In this document: piece after piece, positions 17,839-27,083 of the stretch | How the letters are laid out: every line of letters begins with the position of its first letter | How positions within the stretch are numbered: position 1 is the stretch's first letter | Assembly (NCBI RefSeq): GCF_003268775.1 | Contig: NZ_QLSU01000003.1 | Span: 414,248-478,247, forward strand | Source of the DNA: Paraburkholderia unamae | GTDB taxonomy: Bacteria; Pseudomonadota; Gammaproteobacteria; Burkholderiales; Burkholderiaceae | Reading direction: 5' to 3' | DNA length: 64,000 nt | The notes under the pieces: generated by a model | Seen by the model: only the letters and a program-made list of their open reading frames with translations | Told to the model about the DNA's origin: nothing | Database searches by the model: none | Translations under genes and position numbers: made by a program

Positions 17839-19641
17839 ATGCATTCCGACGACTCCCACAAGCGCGACTTTTCGGCGAACGCACGCCTGCCCGGCATCAG
17901 TGCGCTCGCCGCCGTGATCGGCGCACTGGCCACGCTCGCGGCGTTCGTGCTGCTGAGCCTGATCCACTGGTTCACGAACCTGTTCTTCTTCGGCCAGTTC
18001 TCGTTCGCCGACCGCTCGCCCGCGCTCAACACGCTCGGGGCGTGGGTCATCGTCGTGCCGGTGATCGGCGGGTTGATCGTCGGGATGATGGCGCGCTTCG
18101 GCTCCGAGAAGATTCGCGGCCACGGCATTCCCGAAGCCATCGAAGCGATCCTGTTCGGCAAGAGCAAGATGTCGCCGAAGGTGGCCGTGCTCAAGCCGCT
18201 TTCGTCGGGCATCGTGATCGGCAGCGGCGGCCCGTTCGGCGCGGAAGGCCCGATCATCATGACGGGCGGCGCGCTCGGCTCGCTGCTCGCGCAGTGCGTG
18301 CGCGTCACCTCCGCCGAGCGCAAGACGCTGCTCGTGGCGGGCGCCGCCGCCGGCATGACGGCCGTGTTCGGCACGCCCGTTGCGGCCGTGCTGCTCGCGG
18401 TCGAGCTGCTGCTGTTCGAATGGCGTCCGCGCAGCTTCCTGCCCGTGGCGCTCGCGTGCGCCGTGGCAGGCTTCGCGCGCGCGACGTTCTTCGGCACGGG
18501 CCCGCTCTTTCCCATGCAGACGCTGCCGCCGCACGCCACCGCGCTGTTCTCGTGCCTGATCGCCGGGCTGCTCGCGGGCGCGCTGGCCTCAGGGCTCTCG
18601 GCGGCGCTCTACAAGGTCGAGGATCTGTTCGGCCATCTGCCCTTGCACTGGTCGTGGTGGCCCGCCATCGGCGGTCTCGTGGTGGGTATCGGCGGCTTTA
18701 TCGAACCGCGCGCGCTCGGCGTGGGCTACGACGTGATCGGCGACCTGCTCCATCAGCACATCGTCCTGCAAGTCGCCATTGCGATTCTGGTGGTGAAGGC
18801 GGTGATCTGGGTCGTGGCGCTCGGCTCCGGCACCTCGGGCGGCGTGCTCGCGCCGCTGCTCATGCTCGGCGCGGGCCTCGGCTCGGTGCTGAGCCACGTG
18901 CTGCCCGGCAGCGACCCGGCGCTGTGGCCGCTCGTGTGCATGGCGGCCACGCTCGGCGCCACGCTCGGCGCGCCGCTCACGGCCATCGTGTTCGCGTTCG
19001 GCCTCACGCACGACACCAACGCGCTCTTGCCGCTGCTCACGGCCACGCTGGTGGCGCACGGCTTCGCCACGATCGTCATGAAGCGCTCGATCATGACCGA
19101 GAAGATCGCGCGGCGCGGCTATCACATCTATCGCGAGTACGGCGTCGATCCGCTGGAGCGTCATTACGTGGATGAAGTGATGACGCGCAAGGTCGACACC
19201 ATCGACGCGAACGTCACCGTGCGCGACGCCCTCGCGCGCCACTTCGGCGCGACGCAGCAACGCCGCGCGTTCCCGGTGGTGCGCGACGGCGCGGTGCTCG
19301 GCGTGGTGGATCGCGCGATGCTCGACGCCGTGCGCGCGAGCGCCGCGACCGAGGAACTCGACACGCCGCTCGGCTCGTTGCTCGCGCAACGTTCTCCCGA
19401 TGTGGCGCTGCCGGAGGAAACCTGCCGCCAGATCGCCACGCGTCTTGCGATCCACGGACTGGAGCGTTTGCCCGTGGTGGCCGACCGCGAGTCGCGGCGG
19501 CTCGTGGGCATCGTCTCGCGCAGCGATCTCGTGAAGCTCTCGCTTTCCCATTTCGAGGAAGAGCACAAGAAGGAGCGCTTCCGCCGCATTTCGATAGGCA
19601 ATGGCAAACGGCGCTATCCGCCGGTTCGCAAGGCCGGTTGA
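17839..19641 (+). CDS. ClC-family chloride/anion channel or antiporter with CBS pair
   Basis: 600-residue ClC protein. Pore motifs are visible: GHGIPE (His in place of the Ser of GSGIPE), the gating glutamate in GAEGP within GSGGPFGAEGP, and GTSGGVLAP in the position of GxFxP. The C-terminal ~150 residues hold two CBS domains (DEVMTRKVDTIDANVTV and a second ending GIVSRSDLV). It carries out anion transport across the inner membrane, either as channel or as H+-coupled exchanger; the external glutamate fits an exchanger or gated channel. The selectivity residue change means the anion need not be chloride. It is the second gene of the MarR operon. Confidence 0.93.
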   Translation: MHSDDSHKRDFSANARLPGISALAAVIGALATLAAFVLLSLIHWFTNLFFFGQFSFADRSPALNTLGAWVIVVPVIGGLIVGMMARFGSEKIRGHGIPEAIEAILFGKSKMSPKVAVLKPLSSGIVIGSGGPFGAEGPIIMTGGALGSLLAQCVRVTSAERKTLLVAGAAAGMTAVFGTPVAAVLLAVELLLFEWRPRSFLPVALACAVAGFARATFFGTGPLFPMQTLPPHATALFSCLIAGLLAGALASGLSAALYKVEDLFGHLPLHWSWWPAIGGLVVGIGGFIEPRALGVGYDVIGDLLHQHIVLQVAIAILVVKAVIWVVALGSGTSGGVLAPLLMLGAGLGSVLSHVLPGSDPALWPLVCMAATLGATLGAPLTAIVFAFGLTHDTNALLPLLTATLVAHGFATIVMKRSIMTEKIARRGYHIYREYGVDPLERHYVDEVMTRKVDTIDANVTVRDALARHFGATQQRRAFPVVRDGAVLGVVDRAMLDAVRASAATEELDTPLGSLLAQRSPDVALPEETCRQIATRLAIHGLERLPVVADRESRRLVGIVSRSDLVKLSLSHFEEEHKKERFRRISIGNGKRRYPPVRKAG

Positions 19642-19746
19642 CCGGCTCGCCGCCCCGCTCGCGGCGGGTGGCGGGCTTGGCGGTTAGTTGCAATACAAGA
19701 GCCGCATCATGCGGCACCGGATGTTTGCATTCAACGACTGCGCCAT

Positions 19747-20154
19747 TCAGTGATGCAGCGCCAGTCCCTTGACGGCCTTGTCCACCGCGTTCTTCGGGCC
19801 ATATAGCGCGATCCCCACCAGATCGGGACGCTCAGGGTCCTCGGCGCGGAACACCTCGCGATTCGCCGCGTCGTGTCCCGTCGAGAACATGGCGTGCACA
19901 TACGGCACGATCGTGAGTTCGCGCGACAGGCCGCGCCGCAACGCGGCCTGCAAACCATCGACATCCGCGCCATAGATCATCATCGGCTGGCCGAGCATGC
20001 GGCCGTAGCGCTGCCCGCGCGCGTCTTCGTAGGGCTCGCCCAGCGCGTCGGGCGCCGCCGCCGCGATGCCCGTCGCCAGAAACGCGGTCACATTGAGCTT
20101 CTGCCAGACCGCGAGATTCTCCCGCACGACCAGCGCCACTTTCGTATCGAACAT
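19747..20154 (-). CDS. DUF2000-family protein
   Basis: 135-residue small cytosolic protein beginning MFDTKVALVVRENLAVWQKLN, which fits the DUF2000 fold (PTH2-like). The start at 20154 is preceded by a strong AAGGAGG; a longer open frame to 20673 lies opposite the sigma-factor gene and is a shadow. Function is unknown. It lies 74 bases downstream of the ECF41 gene in the same direction and could be a passenger of that operon. Confidence 0.8.
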   Translation of the reverse strand: MFDTKVALVVRENLAVWQKLNVTAFLATGIAAAAPDALGEPYEDARGQRYGRMLGQPMMIYGADVDGLQAALRRGLSRELTIVPYVHAMFSTGHDAANREVFRAEDPERPDLVGIALYGPKNAVDKAVKGLALHH

Positions 20155-20228
20155 CTTGCCTCCTTGTGGAAGGCGCTCATGATCCACGCGGCGGAGCTCG
20201 CTGTCTGGAACGTTTGTGCACGCGCACG

Positions 20229-21098
20229 CTAGAGCGCGGCCTCGTGCAGATGGCGCAGCTTGTCCGGGTTGCGCATGACGTAGATGGCCGTAACCTTGCC
20301 GTTCTCGATGTCGAGCGCCGTGGTTTGCAGCTCGCCGTCGGCCTCGCGCGTGACGAAACCGGGCAGCCCGTTGATGAAACCCGCGCGCACGAGCGTCGAG
20401 CCGTTCTTGCGGAACAGCTCCGCCAGTTGCGCGTGCAACTTCATCACGCTCTCGAAACCGAATACCGGATGGCCGATGGCCGAACGCTTGCCGCCGCCGT
20501 CCGCGTGCAGGCTCACGTCGGCGGCGAGCATGGCGCCGAGCGCGCTCATGTCGCCGCTGCGCGAGGCCGCGAAGAACGCCTGGGCAAGCTCCAGTCCGCG
20601 CGCCTTTTCGACATGAAAACGCGGGCGCGCTTGCCTCACATGCGTGCGCGCCCGCGCCGCCAGTTGCCGGCATGCCGCCGGTTCGCGCTGGATCGTGGTC
20701 GCGACCTCCTCGAACTCAAGGCCGAATACGTCGTGCAGCAGGAACGCCGCGCGTTCGAGCGGCGAGAGGCGTTCGAGCGCGAGCATGAGCGGCAGCGTGA
20801 CGTCGTCCTGCTCGTCATCCTCCACGACCGGGTCGGGCAGCCACGGACCGATGTAGGTTTCGCGCCGATGCCGCGCCGACTTGAGCTGGTCGAGGCACAG
20901 GCGCATGACCATGCGGCGCAGGAAGGCCTCGGGCACGCGCACCTCGGTGCGCTCCACGTCCATCCAGCGGATAAACGCGTCCTGCACGATATCCTCGGCG
21001 TCGGCCACCGAGCCGAGCATGCGATACGCCACGCGTATCAGCTTGCGCCGCAGCGGGTCGAAACTCGCCGCGGCTTCGTTCATGCCCGCGCCGGTCAT
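20229..21098 (-). CDS. ECF41-type RNA polymerase sigma factor
   Basis: 289-residue extracytoplasmic-function sigma factor. Region 2 spans about residues 12-80 (LIRVAYRMLGSVADAEDIVQDAFIRW), region 4 about 115-165 (LSPLERAAFLLHDVFGLEFEEVA), then a SnoaL-like C-terminal extension. The extension shows the ECF41 hallmark motifs DGGGK and NPDKL. In this group the extension replaces an anti-sigma factor and tunes activity. The ATG overlaps the stop of the carboxymuconolactone-decarboxylase-family gene (ATGA), the classic ECF41 neighbour, and a matching promoter lies upstream of that gene. Confidence 0.93.
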   Translation of the reverse strand: MTGAGMNEAAASFDPLRRKLIRVAYRMLGSVADAEDIVQDAFIRWMDVERTEVRVPEAFLRRMVMRLCLDQLKSARHRRETYIGPWLPDPVVEDDEQDDVTLPLMLALERLSPLERAAFLLHDVFGLEFEEVATTIQREPAACRQLAARARTHVRQARPRFHVEKARGLELAQAFFAASRSGDMSALGAMLAADVSLHADGGGKRSAIGHPVFGFESVMKLHAQLAELFRKNGSTLVRAGFINGLPGFVTREADGELQTTALDIENGKVTAIYVMRNPDKLRHLHEAAL

Positions 21099-21571
21099 GC
21101 GACGGCCGCCTGCCTGGCCATGGCCTTCGCCGCCGCCGGATCGACCCACAGGCCAAAGCCGACCGCGAGGCGATTCCAGCCATTGATCACATTGATCATC
21201 AGCGTGAGCTTCACCTGCTCCTCCTCGGTAAAGTGGTCCTTGAGCGCCTCGCGCGCGCTGTCGAGCACAGGGCCCTCGGAAAGCCGCGTGAGCGCGTCGG
21301 TCCAGGCGAGCGCCGCGCGCTCCCGGTCGGTGTAGCACGGCGCCTCGCGCCAGGCGGAAAGCAGATACAGGCGCTGCTCGGTCTCGCCTTGCTCGCGCGC
21401 ATGGGCGGTATGCATGTTAAGACAATTCGCGCAGCCGTTGATTTGCGAGGCGCGCACTTCCACGAGTGCGATGAGGCCGGGTTCGAGGCTCCCGGCCACG
21501 GCGAGCGAAGTGCCCATCCAGGACTTCATCAGGGCCGGAGCGGCGGCGAACAGGTCGAGCTTGGCTGTCAT
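21095..21571 (-). CDS. carboxymuconolactone decarboxylase / AhpD-family protein
   Basis: 158-residue CMD-family protein with the AhpD-type redox motif E38-x8-C47-A-N-C50-x3-H54 (GCANCLNMH). Such proteins are thiol peroxidases or alkylhydroperoxidases rather than true decarboxylases. The start at 21571 follows AAAGGAGATG; an upstream extension to 21688 is ignored. It is the first gene of a two-gene operon with the ECF41 sigma factor, a conserved pairing, and is likely part of an oxidative-stress response (inference). Confidence 0.93.
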   Translation of the reverse strand: MTAKLDLFAAAPALMKSWMGTSLAVAGSLEPGLIALVEVRASQINGCANCLNMHTAHAREQGETEQRLYLLSAWREAPCYTDRERAALAWTDALTRLSEGPVLDSAREALKDHFTEEEQVKLTLMINVINGWNRLAVGFGLWVDPAAAKAMARQAAVA

Positions 21572-21605
21572 GGTTTCATCTCCTTTCGGTGGGTTGCCAT
21601 GACAT

Positions 21606-21633
21606 GACGAGATAGCCTGGGCGGCGTGTGACA
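21606..21633 (-). promoter_or_regulatory. ECF41-type promoter for the CMD-sigma operon
   Basis: On the minus strand, TGTCACA (21633-21627), a 17-base spacer and CGTC (21609-21606), ending 34 bases before the CMD start. The elements match the -35 and -10 sequences I recall for ECF41 sigma factors (TGTCACA ... CGTC), predicting autoregulation. Confidence 0.75.
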
Positions 21634-21844
21634 TCGGCGCAAAAAAATTTCTCGCATACCCGCGCAAAGCCTGTGCAGCGCCTGACACGCAACGCGAAGG
21701 GCGTGCGGCGGCGTCCTACAATGTTGCGGTATCGGCGCGTTCCGGCGGACAGGCGTGCGCGCGTGCTGTGCCGTTCCATCCTCGTGCGCCATGCCTGTCT
21801 TGGCTGGCGCGGCGCACGGTTCCTACCCTACCCAGGAGCAGACG

Positions 21845-22864
21845 ATGCGAAAGATGCAGGCAGTGCAGGTAGCAAAACCGGGCGGCCCGCTCGAACTGGT
21901 CGAGCGGGAGATACCCGAGCCGCCCGAAGGACACGTGCTCGTCAAGGTGCAGGCTTGCGGGATCTGTCACAGCGATTCGCTCACGAAGGAAGGCCAGTGG
22001 CCCGGCCTGCAATTCCCGCGCGTGCCCGGCCACGAGATCGCGGGCGTGATCGACAAGCTCGGCGCACGCGTGGAAGGCTGGGAGGTCGGGCAGCGTATCG
22101 GCGTGGGCTGGCACGGCGGGCATTGCGGCCATTGCGAGCACTGCGGGCACGGCGACTTCGTGCTCTGCCAGAAGGGGCAAATCCCCGGCATCAGCTATGA
22201 CGGCGGCTATGCCGACTACATGCTCGCGCCGCAGGAAGCGCTCGCGCGTATGCCCGCCGACCTTTCCGACGTCGACGCCGCGCCGCTCCTGTGCGCGGGC
22301 ATCACGACCTTCAACGCGCTGCGCAACAGCGGCGCGCGAGCGGGCGATGTGGTGGCGATTCTCGGCATCGGCGGGCTCGGCCATCTCGGCGTGCAGTACG
22401 CGCGCAAAATGGGCTTCGTGACCGTGGCCATCGCGCGCGGGCAGGACAAGGCGCCGCTCGCGCAGCAACTCGGCGCGCATCACTACATCGACAGCGCCTC
22501 GCAGAATGTCGCGCAAGCCTTGCTCGCGCTGGGCGGCGCGCGCGTGATACTCGCCACGGCGACGAGCGGCAAGGCCATGAGCGCCGCACTGGGCGGCCTC
22601 GGGCTGAACGGCAAGATGATCATGGTCGGCGTGTCCGAGGAGCCCGTGGAAGTGCCGATCACGCAGTTCATCATGGGGCGCCATTCGGTGCAGGGCTGGC
22701 CCTCCGGCACCGCAGCGGATTCGCAGGAAACGCTCGCGTTCAGCGCGTTGTCGGGCGTGAAGCCGATGATCGAGGAGTATCCGCTCTCGCGCGCCGCAGA
22801 AGCCTATGAGCGGATGATGAGCGGCAAGGCGCGCTTTCGCGTCGTGCTCAAGCCGGGCGCTTGA
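21845..22864 (+). CDS. zinc-dependent alcohol dehydrogenase
   Basis: 339-residue medium-chain dehydrogenase. The catalytic zinc site is Cys41-His42 (GICHSD) and His63 (PGHE). The structural zinc lobe has Cys94, Cys97, Cys100 and Cys108. The Rossmann motif is GIGGLGHLGVQYARKMG. It resembles AdhP/CAD-like NAD(P)-dependent alcohol dehydrogenases; the substrate cannot be told. ATG 21845 has AGGAGCAG just upstream. It is a single gene, divergent from the ECF41 operon and convergent with the SulP gene. Confidence 0.93.
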   Translation: MRKMQAVQVAKPGGPLELVEREIPEPPEGHVLVKVQACGICHSDSLTKEGQWPGLQFPRVPGHEIAGVIDKLGARVEGWEVGQRIGVGWHGGHCGHCEHCGHGDFVLCQKGQIPGISYDGGYADYMLAPQEALARMPADLSDVDAAPLLCAGITTFNALRNSGARAGDVVAILGIGGLGHLGVQYARKMGFVTVAIARGQDKAPLAQQLGAHHYIDSASQNVAQALLALGGARVILATATSGKAMSAALGGLGLNGKMIMVGVSEEPVEVPITQFIMGRHSVQGWPSGTAADSQETLAFSALSGVKPMIEEYPLSRAAEAYERMMSGKARFRVVLKPGA

Positions 22865-22879
22865 GCGGCCGGGCCATGC

Positions 22880-22904
22880 GGTGCGGCGCGAGGTGCGCCG
22901 CACC
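22880..22904. terminator. bidirectional hairpin between convergent genes
   Basis: Perfect 10-base stem GGTGCGGCGC / GCGCCGCACC around a 5-base loop, between the stops of the alcohol dehydrogenase and SulP genes. No U-tract, so it is a candidate only. Confidence 0.55.
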
Positions 22905-22913
22905 AGCGCTACA

Positions 22914-24704
22914 TTAGCTGCCCTTGGGCGGCGGTTCGTCATCCTCCGAGATCCCCGCCTCGTCGCAATACCGGTCCACAGCACTGCTTACGGTCGGATC
23001 GAAGCGGTCGGGGCCGATCAGATCGAGAAGATCGAAGCGCTTGAGCTTGTCGCGCACGGGGTCCTTCATCTCCGCGAAGTGCAGCGCGATGCCGCGCTCG
23101 CTCAACCCCTGGCTCAGCTCGCGCAGCATGTCGGCCGAGGTGACATCCACGCTCGTCACCGGCTCGGCCGCCACCACGACGCGGCGCACGGGCGTGGGCG
23201 ACGCGTCCACCGCTTCGAGCAGGCGCTGCTGGAACAATTCGGCATTGGCGAAGAACAAGGGCGCGTCCCAGCGAAACAGCACGAGCCCCGGCATGCGCGC
23301 GGCCTGCGGGTAGCGCGTGATGTCGTGGTAGCCGCGCAGGCCTTCCACGCGCCCGAGCACCGCGAAGTGCGGCCGCCAGCCGTCCCAGAGGAATTCGATC
23401 ACGGCGATCACCACGGCAAGCCCAATGCCGGGAATGGCGCCGAACACCGCAACGGCCACGAAGCAGCCGATCGAGAGCCAGAATTCCCACTGCTGGATGC
23501 GGTAGATGCGCTTCAGATCGGCGATTTCGAACAGCCCCAGCGCGGCGGCAATGACCACGGCCGCGAGCGCGCTGTTGGGCAGATAGCGCAGCAGATTGGG
23601 CGCGAACATCAGCAGCGCCGCCACCGCCAGCGCGCCCACCACGCCGGTCAGTTGCGTGCGCGCTCCGGCGGCTTCGGCAACCGGCGTGCGCGACGCGCTG
23701 CTGCTGATCGGGAAGCCCTGGAACAGTCCCGCCGCGAGGTTGGCCACGCCGAGGCCCACCATCTCCTGGTTGGGGTCCACGCGGGCGCGAAAGCGCGCCG
23801 CATAGGTGCGCGAAAGCACGCTCGTGTCGGCGAAGGCGATCAACGCCACGGCCGCGCCGCCCAGCACGATCTTGACGAGATCCAGGTTGTTCGCCCACGG
23901 CAGCGACAGTGCGGGCAGGCCTTGCGGAATCTTGCCGAGCACTTTCACGCCCAGGCTGTCGAGGTGAAAGAGGCTCACCGCGAGCGTCGCCACGATCACC
24001 GCGATCAGGATGCCGGGCACCCGCTCGAAGCGCTTGAGCACGAGGATCAGCACGAGGCTGCCCGCGCCCACGGCGAAGCTGTACCAGTTGGCCTCGCCGC
24101 GCGCGACGGCTTGAAAGAGATTGAGCAGGTCTCTGATCGGCCCCTGCTCTTCGACGGAAACGGCAAAGAGCTTGGGCAACTGGCTGATGAGCACCGCCAG
24201 CGCGATGCCGTTCATGTAGCCGTATCGAATGGGCTTGGACAGCAGCTCCGTGATGAAGCCCAGACGCAGCAGCCCCATCACCACGCATACCGTGCCGGAC
24301 ACGAGCGCCATCATGCTCGCCACCGCAATCGCGCGCGACGGGTCCGTGCCCGCCACCTGCACGACCACGGCGAGAATCGGCGCCGCGAGCGCGGAGTCGG
24401 GGCCGAGCACGAGAATGCGGCTGGGTCCGAACACGGCGTACGCCAGCAGCGGAATGATCGTCGCGTAAAGGCCGTAGACGCCCGGCACGCCGGACGCCGC
24501 GGCATACGCAATGCCGACGGGCACGAGCATGGTGGTGAGCACCAGACCCGCCGCGAGATCGTTGAAAAGCCAGGCGCCCTGATACTGCTTGAGCAGTGCC
24601 ACGCCGGGCAGCCAGCGCAGCCATTGCCGGCCGGCGCTTGCGGGTGCCCCGGGAGGGGCGGAGGGTCTATCCGAATCCATGGGCCGGTGGTTCATGATGA
24701 GCAT
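22914..24704 (-). CDS. SulP-family anion permease with STAS domain
   Basis: About 596 residues: ten or more membrane helices from residue ~40 to ~430, with the SulP features VPVGIAYAAASGVPGVYGLYA and FGPSRILVLGPDSALA, then a cytosolic STAS domain from ~470. Family members carry sulfate, bicarbonate or dicarboxylates; selectivity is not readable. The start is uncertain: candidate ATGs at 24704, 24695 and 24680 all lack a strong ribosome site; the first is used. A possible hydrophilic N-terminal tail precedes the transport domain. Confidence 0.9.
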   Translation of the reverse strand: MLIMNHRPMDSDRPSAPPGAPASAGRQWLRWLPGVALLKQYQGAWLFNDLAAGLVLTTMLVPVGIAYAAASGVPGVYGLYATIIPLLAYAVFGPSRILVLGPDSALAAPILAVVVQVAGTDPSRAIAVASMMALVSGTVCVVMGLLRLGFITELLSKPIRYGYMNGIALAVLISQLPKLFAVSVEEQGPIRDLLNLFQAVARGEANWYSFAVGAGSLVLILVLKRFERVPGILIAVIVATLAVSLFHLDSLGVKVLGKIPQGLPALSLPWANNLDLVKIVLGGAAVALIAFADTSVLSRTYAARFRARVDPNQEMVGLGVANLAAGLFQGFPISSSASRTPVAEAAGARTQLTGVVGALAVAALLMFAPNLLRYLPNSALAAVVIAAALGLFEIADLKRIYRIQQWEFWLSIGCFVAVAVFGAIPGIGLAVVIAVIEFLWDGWRPHFAVLGRVEGLRGYHDITRYPQAARMPGLVLFRWDAPLFFANAELFQQRLLEAVDASPTPVRRVVVAAEPVTSVDVTSADMLRELSQGLSERGIALHFAEMKDPVRDKLKRFDLLDLIGPDRFDPTVSSAVDRYCDEAGISEDDEPPPKGS

Positions 24705-25299
24705 GCTACCGTGGGGATAGTGGGAGCGATGAGGTGCAAAAAGCAGCATAGATGAAATATGGTCGTCACAATAGCGGAGATTCGGGACACACCGTCGCGG
24801 CGCAACGCCCGCTTTCCGGCACGCGTGCCTTGCGCACTGCACCACGCAAAGCTTCGGCCATTTCATTTCGGAATCCTGAATTGAACGCGCGGCGGCTGCC
24901 TTGCTTCGTGAATCGTCTGAGGGGAACGAATTGACTGCCGCGGTTTGATTGCCGCGGTTTTCCTACCTCGGTTCGACTGCCGCATCGCGCCCCAACGTCA
25001 GTTTTCATCCCGCACTTTTTCGTGCATGCGCCGCGCCCTCTGCGCCAGTTGGGTGCAGCGCGACTTCCCGCGCACTGCTGCGGTGCACCACGCCGTGAAC
25101 GCCATAGAGTCGTGCAGCACGCAGTCGATCCCATCCGGCAAGGCTTTCCCGCCGCAAGGCAAACTGGCACGCACCTTGCTGAATCTTCCGTATGTTCCGC
25201 TATGGAGCGCGATGCACCGGACGGCGGCACGCCGCCGTCCCGTCTGGCGCGTAGACGCCGGGCGTGAGAGCAAAGAACCGATCAACCGTCGAAGATTTC
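24705..25299. other. intergenic region between sulP and nasT
   Basis: 595 bases between the divergent SulP and nasT genes, with no convincing gene on either strand. The repeat at 24931-24957 is the only clear structure. Because NasT-type ANTAR proteins act on leader RNA hairpins, part of this may be a leader, but I could not identify the paired hexaloop hairpins by eye. Confidence 0.5.
24931..24957. repeat. tandem 13-base repeat upstream of nasT
   Basis: TTGACTGCCGCGG (24931-24943) and TTGATTGCCGCGG (24945-24957), period 14, with a weaker third copy at 24972-24983 (TTCGACTGCCGC). Function unknown. Confidence 0.75.
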
Positions 25300-25908
25300 A
25301 TGCCGACGACTCCCCGAATACCCATGCTGCGCGTACTGCTCGTAACCGACACCGACAAGCCTATTGGCGACCTGCGCGACGCGCTCGCGCGGCTCGGCTA
25401 CGACATGCTCGCCGAGCCCGCCACGCCGCAGGCGCTGCATCGCGTGGTCGAGCGCGAGCGGCCCGATGTCATCATCATCGACACCGAGTCGCCCTCGCGC
25501 GACACGCTCGAACAACTCGCGGTCATGAACGCCACTGCGCCGCGCCCCGTGCTGATGTTCAGCCACGACGCCAACCAGCAGTTGATCCGCTCCGCCGTGA
25601 ACGCGGGCGTGACGGCCTACCTCGTGGAAGGGCTCGCCGGCGAGCGCATCGCGCCGATCCTCGAAGTCGCGCTCGCGCGCTTCGCGCAGGAAGCGCAGTT
25701 GCGCGAGCGCCTCACGCAGGCCGAGAACGAACTGGCCGAGCGCAAGCTCATCGACCGCGCCAAGCGCCTCTTGATGGAGCAGCAGAAGATGACCGAGCCC
25801 GCCGCCTACGCGACACTGCGCAAGCGGGCCATGAACCAGAGTCTGAAGCTCGCCGAGGTCGCCCGCCAGATCGTCGCGGCGGCCGAGCCGCACGAACGCA
25901 ACGAATGA
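25300..25908 (+). CDS. nasT: NasT-like ANTAR antiterminator / response regulator
   Basis: 202 residues. The N-terminal receiver-like domain (LRVLLVTDTDKPIGDL ... VIIIDTESPSRDTL) is followed by a coiled linker and a C-terminal ANTAR RNA-binding domain (about 145-200: RAKRLLMEQQKMTEPAAYATLRKRAM). In known systems NasT binds leader RNA of nitrate-assimilation genes and prevents termination; NasS holds it inactive until nitrate binds. Starts at 25300 or 25324 are both possible. It lies ten bases before nasS, so they form an operon. Confidence 0.9.
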   Translation: MPTTPRIPMLRVLLVTDTDKPIGDLRDALARLGYDMLAEPATPQALHRVVERERPDVIIIDTESPSRDTLEQLAVMNATAPRPVLMFSHDANQQLIRSAVNAGVTAYLVEGLAGERIAPILEVALARFAQEAQLRERLTQAENELAERKLIDRAKRLLMEQQKMTEPAAYATLRKRAMNQSLKLAEVARQIVAAAEPHERNE

Positions 25909-25918
25909 AGCACTGCCC

Positions 25919-27040
25919 ATGAACGCCACCACCCCTCTCGCCGCGCCGGAGAAAACCCATCTGAAGATTGGCTTCGTGCCGCTCGCCGACGCCGCGCCGC
26001 TCGTCGCCGCGAAGCTGCTCGAATTCGGCCACGCGCACGGCCTCACGCTCGAACTCTCGCGCCAGCCCTCGTGGGCCGCGCTGCGCGACAAGCTGCTTTC
26101 CGGCGAGCTCGACGCCGCGCATTCGCTCTATGGGCTCGTGTACGGCGTGCAGCTGGGTCTCGGCGGCCCGCAAACGGACATGGCCGTGCTGATGGTGCTC
26201 AACCGCAACGGCCAGGCCATCACGCTCTCGAACCGCCTGGCCGATGCGCTCGCCGAGCACGGCACGCTGCCGCGCGCGCTCGCCACGCTCGATCGCAAGC
26301 CTGTGTTCGCGCAGACCTTCCCGACCGGCACGCACGCCATGTGGCTTTATTACTGGCTCGCGTCACAGGGCGTGCACCCGCTCGACGACATCGAAAGCGT
26401 CGTGATTCCGCCGCCGCAGATGGTGGCCGCGCTCGCCGAAGACCGGCTCGACGGCCTGTGCGTGGGCGAGCCGTGGCCGGGCCTGGCGGAGCAGCGCGGC
26501 GTGGGCCGCACGATCATCTCGAGCGGCGGGATCTGGCCGGACCATCCCGAGAAGGTGCTGGCGTGCCGGCGCGACTTCGTCGCGCGCTATCCGGCTACGG
26601 CGCGCGCGCTCGTGCAGACGATGCTGGAGGCGTGCCGCTGGCTCGACGGCGAGGGCCATCGGCGGGAAATTTCGCAGTGGCTCGCGCGACCGGAAATGCT
26701 CGGCGTGGATGCCGCGCTGATCGCCCAGCGTCTGGAAGCCGATGCGGGGTCGAGCGCGCCGGGCATGAAGTTCTTCGAGGAAGGCCGGGTGAATTACCCG
26801 CACGAATCGGAAGGCGTGTGGTTTCTCACGCAGTTCGAGCGATGGGGCATGCTCGCGCGCCGCGGCGATTACCGCGAGATCGCCCACGCGCTGAACCAGA
26901 CCGCGCTCTATCGCGAGGCGGCGGGCGCGATGGGAATCGGGACGCCGGACGAAGGCGCGAGCGCCCCGTTCGTGGACGGCCGCACGTGGGACGGCGACGA
27001 TGCGGTGGCGTATGTGGAGGGGTTTGCGATCCGCGCCTGA
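25919..27040 (+). CDS. nasS: NasS-like nitrate sensor (CmpA/NrtA family)
   Basis: 373-residue periplasmic-binding-protein fold without a signal peptide (begins MNATTPLAAPEKTHLKIGFVPL), hence cytosolic like NasS rather than the transporter protein NrtA. Features include FVPLADAAPLVAAK, GELDAAHSLYGLVYG and CVGEPWPG typical of nitrate/bicarbonate-binding relatives. It is expected to sequester NasT when nitrate or nitrite is absent. No nitrate reductase or transporter gene lies in this window downstream, so its target operon must be elsewhere. Confidence 0.9.
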   Translation: MNATTPLAAPEKTHLKIGFVPLADAAPLVAAKLLEFGHAHGLTLELSRQPSWAALRDKLLSGELDAAHSLYGLVYGVQLGLGGPQTDMAVLMVLNRNGQAITLSNRLADALAEHGTLPRALATLDRKPVFAQTFPTGTHAMWLYYWLASQGVHPLDDIESVVIPPPQMVAALAEDRLDGLCVGEPWPGLAEQRGVGRTIISSGGIWPDHPEKVLACRRDFVARYPATARALVQTMLEACRWLDGEGHRREISQWLARPEMLGVDAALIAQRLEADAGSSAPGMKFFEEGRVNYPHESEGVWFLTQFERWGMLARRGDYREIAHALNQTALYREAAGAMGIGTPDEGASAPFVDGRTWDGDDAVAYVEGFAIRA

Positions 27041-27083
27041 GGGACGGCTGTTCAGCGTCTGTGCGGCGCTTGACTGCCGGCGA

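Noticed and set aside
22881..24755. 624-codon open frame opposite the SulP gene
   Set aside because: Shadow frame with no family likeness; membrane helices and STAS domain are on the other strand.
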